DNA of 64,000 bases from contig OZ022244.1 of NCBI GenBank assembly GCA_963978895.1, positions 8,958,423-9,022,422 of the forward strand. Direction: 5' to 3'. Below are positions 63,531-64,000 of the stretch, in pieces. Under the pieces are notes generated by a model. It did no database searches and was not told where the DNA came from. It saw only the letters and a list, made by a program, of their open reading frames with translations. Within the stretch, counting starts at the first letter, position 1. Each line of letters starts with the position of its first letter. This stretch comes from Erpobdella octoculata. Lineage: Eukaryota; Annelida; Clitellata; Hirudinida; Erpobdellidae. Both the position numbers and the translations under genes were made by a program.

Positions 63531-63764
63531 TAACGTTTTTAGTTCACTAAATTGCATAAAAGTTCCCATGGAAATCTTGTTTAAAAAACTAATTAATGAG
63601 AATTTCTATCCTTTTTTATACAAGCAAATGCTACAGAAGTTAAACTGGGAGTCATTATAAATAGTTTCTATTCCGTCAGCGAGGCAACTATGGTTTGAGT
63701 TTGTTTCTATTTTTATTTGTTTAAAAAACTATTATTTCAAATTGAAATCCTGATTTAATTCATT

Positions 63765-63813
63765 TCCATCATCATCATCGTTGTCGTCGTCATCGTAATC
63801 GTTATCATCATAA
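63765..63813. repeat. Trinucleotide-rich run (CAT/CGT)
   Basis: ATCATCATCATCGTTGTCGTCGTCATCG and further ATC units; presumably intronic in the receptor gene. Confidence 0.8.
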
Positions 63814-64000
63814 CCAAATTAAAAAAGTTCTTAAAATTAAACAACATTTTAACTAAAAATCTATTTAGGTTTTTAGTTGGCAATTTATTTAAAAAAAAAT
63901 AAAAGTAATTATTTTTCAACTAATTTTGAATATGTTATGTTATAGTGATGGGATTCAAAACATTGTGTGAACCTGTCATACAATTTGGTTTAAATTGTGA

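Overview
This is an AT-rich window from an invertebrate animal nuclear genome. Evidence for an animal: several single-copy genes are split by short GT-AG introns (an LRCH-type leucine-rich repeat protein, a cathepsin L, sorting nexin 27, a membrane protein with PPxY motifs, and the start of a Cys-loop receptor), and the rest is dominated by metazoan-type transposons. I cannot name the species; the element mix (CR1-, RTE- and restriction-endonuclease-type LINEs, Penelope, Ty3/gypsy, hAT, pogo, Helitron) would suit a cnidarian, mollusc or similar aquatic invertebrate.

Layout. 1-4731: four 5' exons of an LRCH-like gene on the minus strand, running off the left edge. 5-8.2 kb: decayed repeats, some resembling Helitron sequence. 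8.3-10.5 kb: a broken minus-strand gene of an unidentified, probably mobile, family. 10.5-12.8 kb: Helitron-type repeat, long (AT)n and (ATGT)n tracts and a Penelope-like fragment. 13.3-15.6 kb: complete eight-exon cathepsin L. 17-21 kb: CR1-like LINE split by a tRNA-derived SINE. 21.3-25.9 kb: hAT remnant, then a LINE with restriction-like endonuclease. 26-29.6 kb: gypsy LTR element lacking gag and the start of protease. 30.4-34 kb: RTE-like LINE with one uninterrupted 1065-codon frame. 34-38.2 kb: nested Helitrons and hAT remnants. 39.7-43.9 kb: twelve-exon SNX27. 44.2-48.8 kb: pogo-like element holding a hAT copy and a Helitron. 49.5-50.1 kb: hAT MITE. 50.4-52.3 kb: last four exons of the PPxY membrane protein gene. 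53.4-57.1 kb: broken LINE with a CR1-like insertion. 57-58 kb: deleted hAT. 60.1-62.5 kb: Helitron-type composites. 62.9-63.2 kb: first two exons of a Cys-loop receptor, continuing to the right.

The host genes show no functional clustering; they look like ordinary unlinked genes separated by transposon accretion. Exon structures were built by eye from reading frame, splice sites and remembered family motifs. I found no clear new multi-gene system. The points most worth following are the nested 44-49 kb element, the gag-less gypsy element, the PPxY membrane protein, the altered active-site motif of the cathepsin and the intact RTE-like copy.
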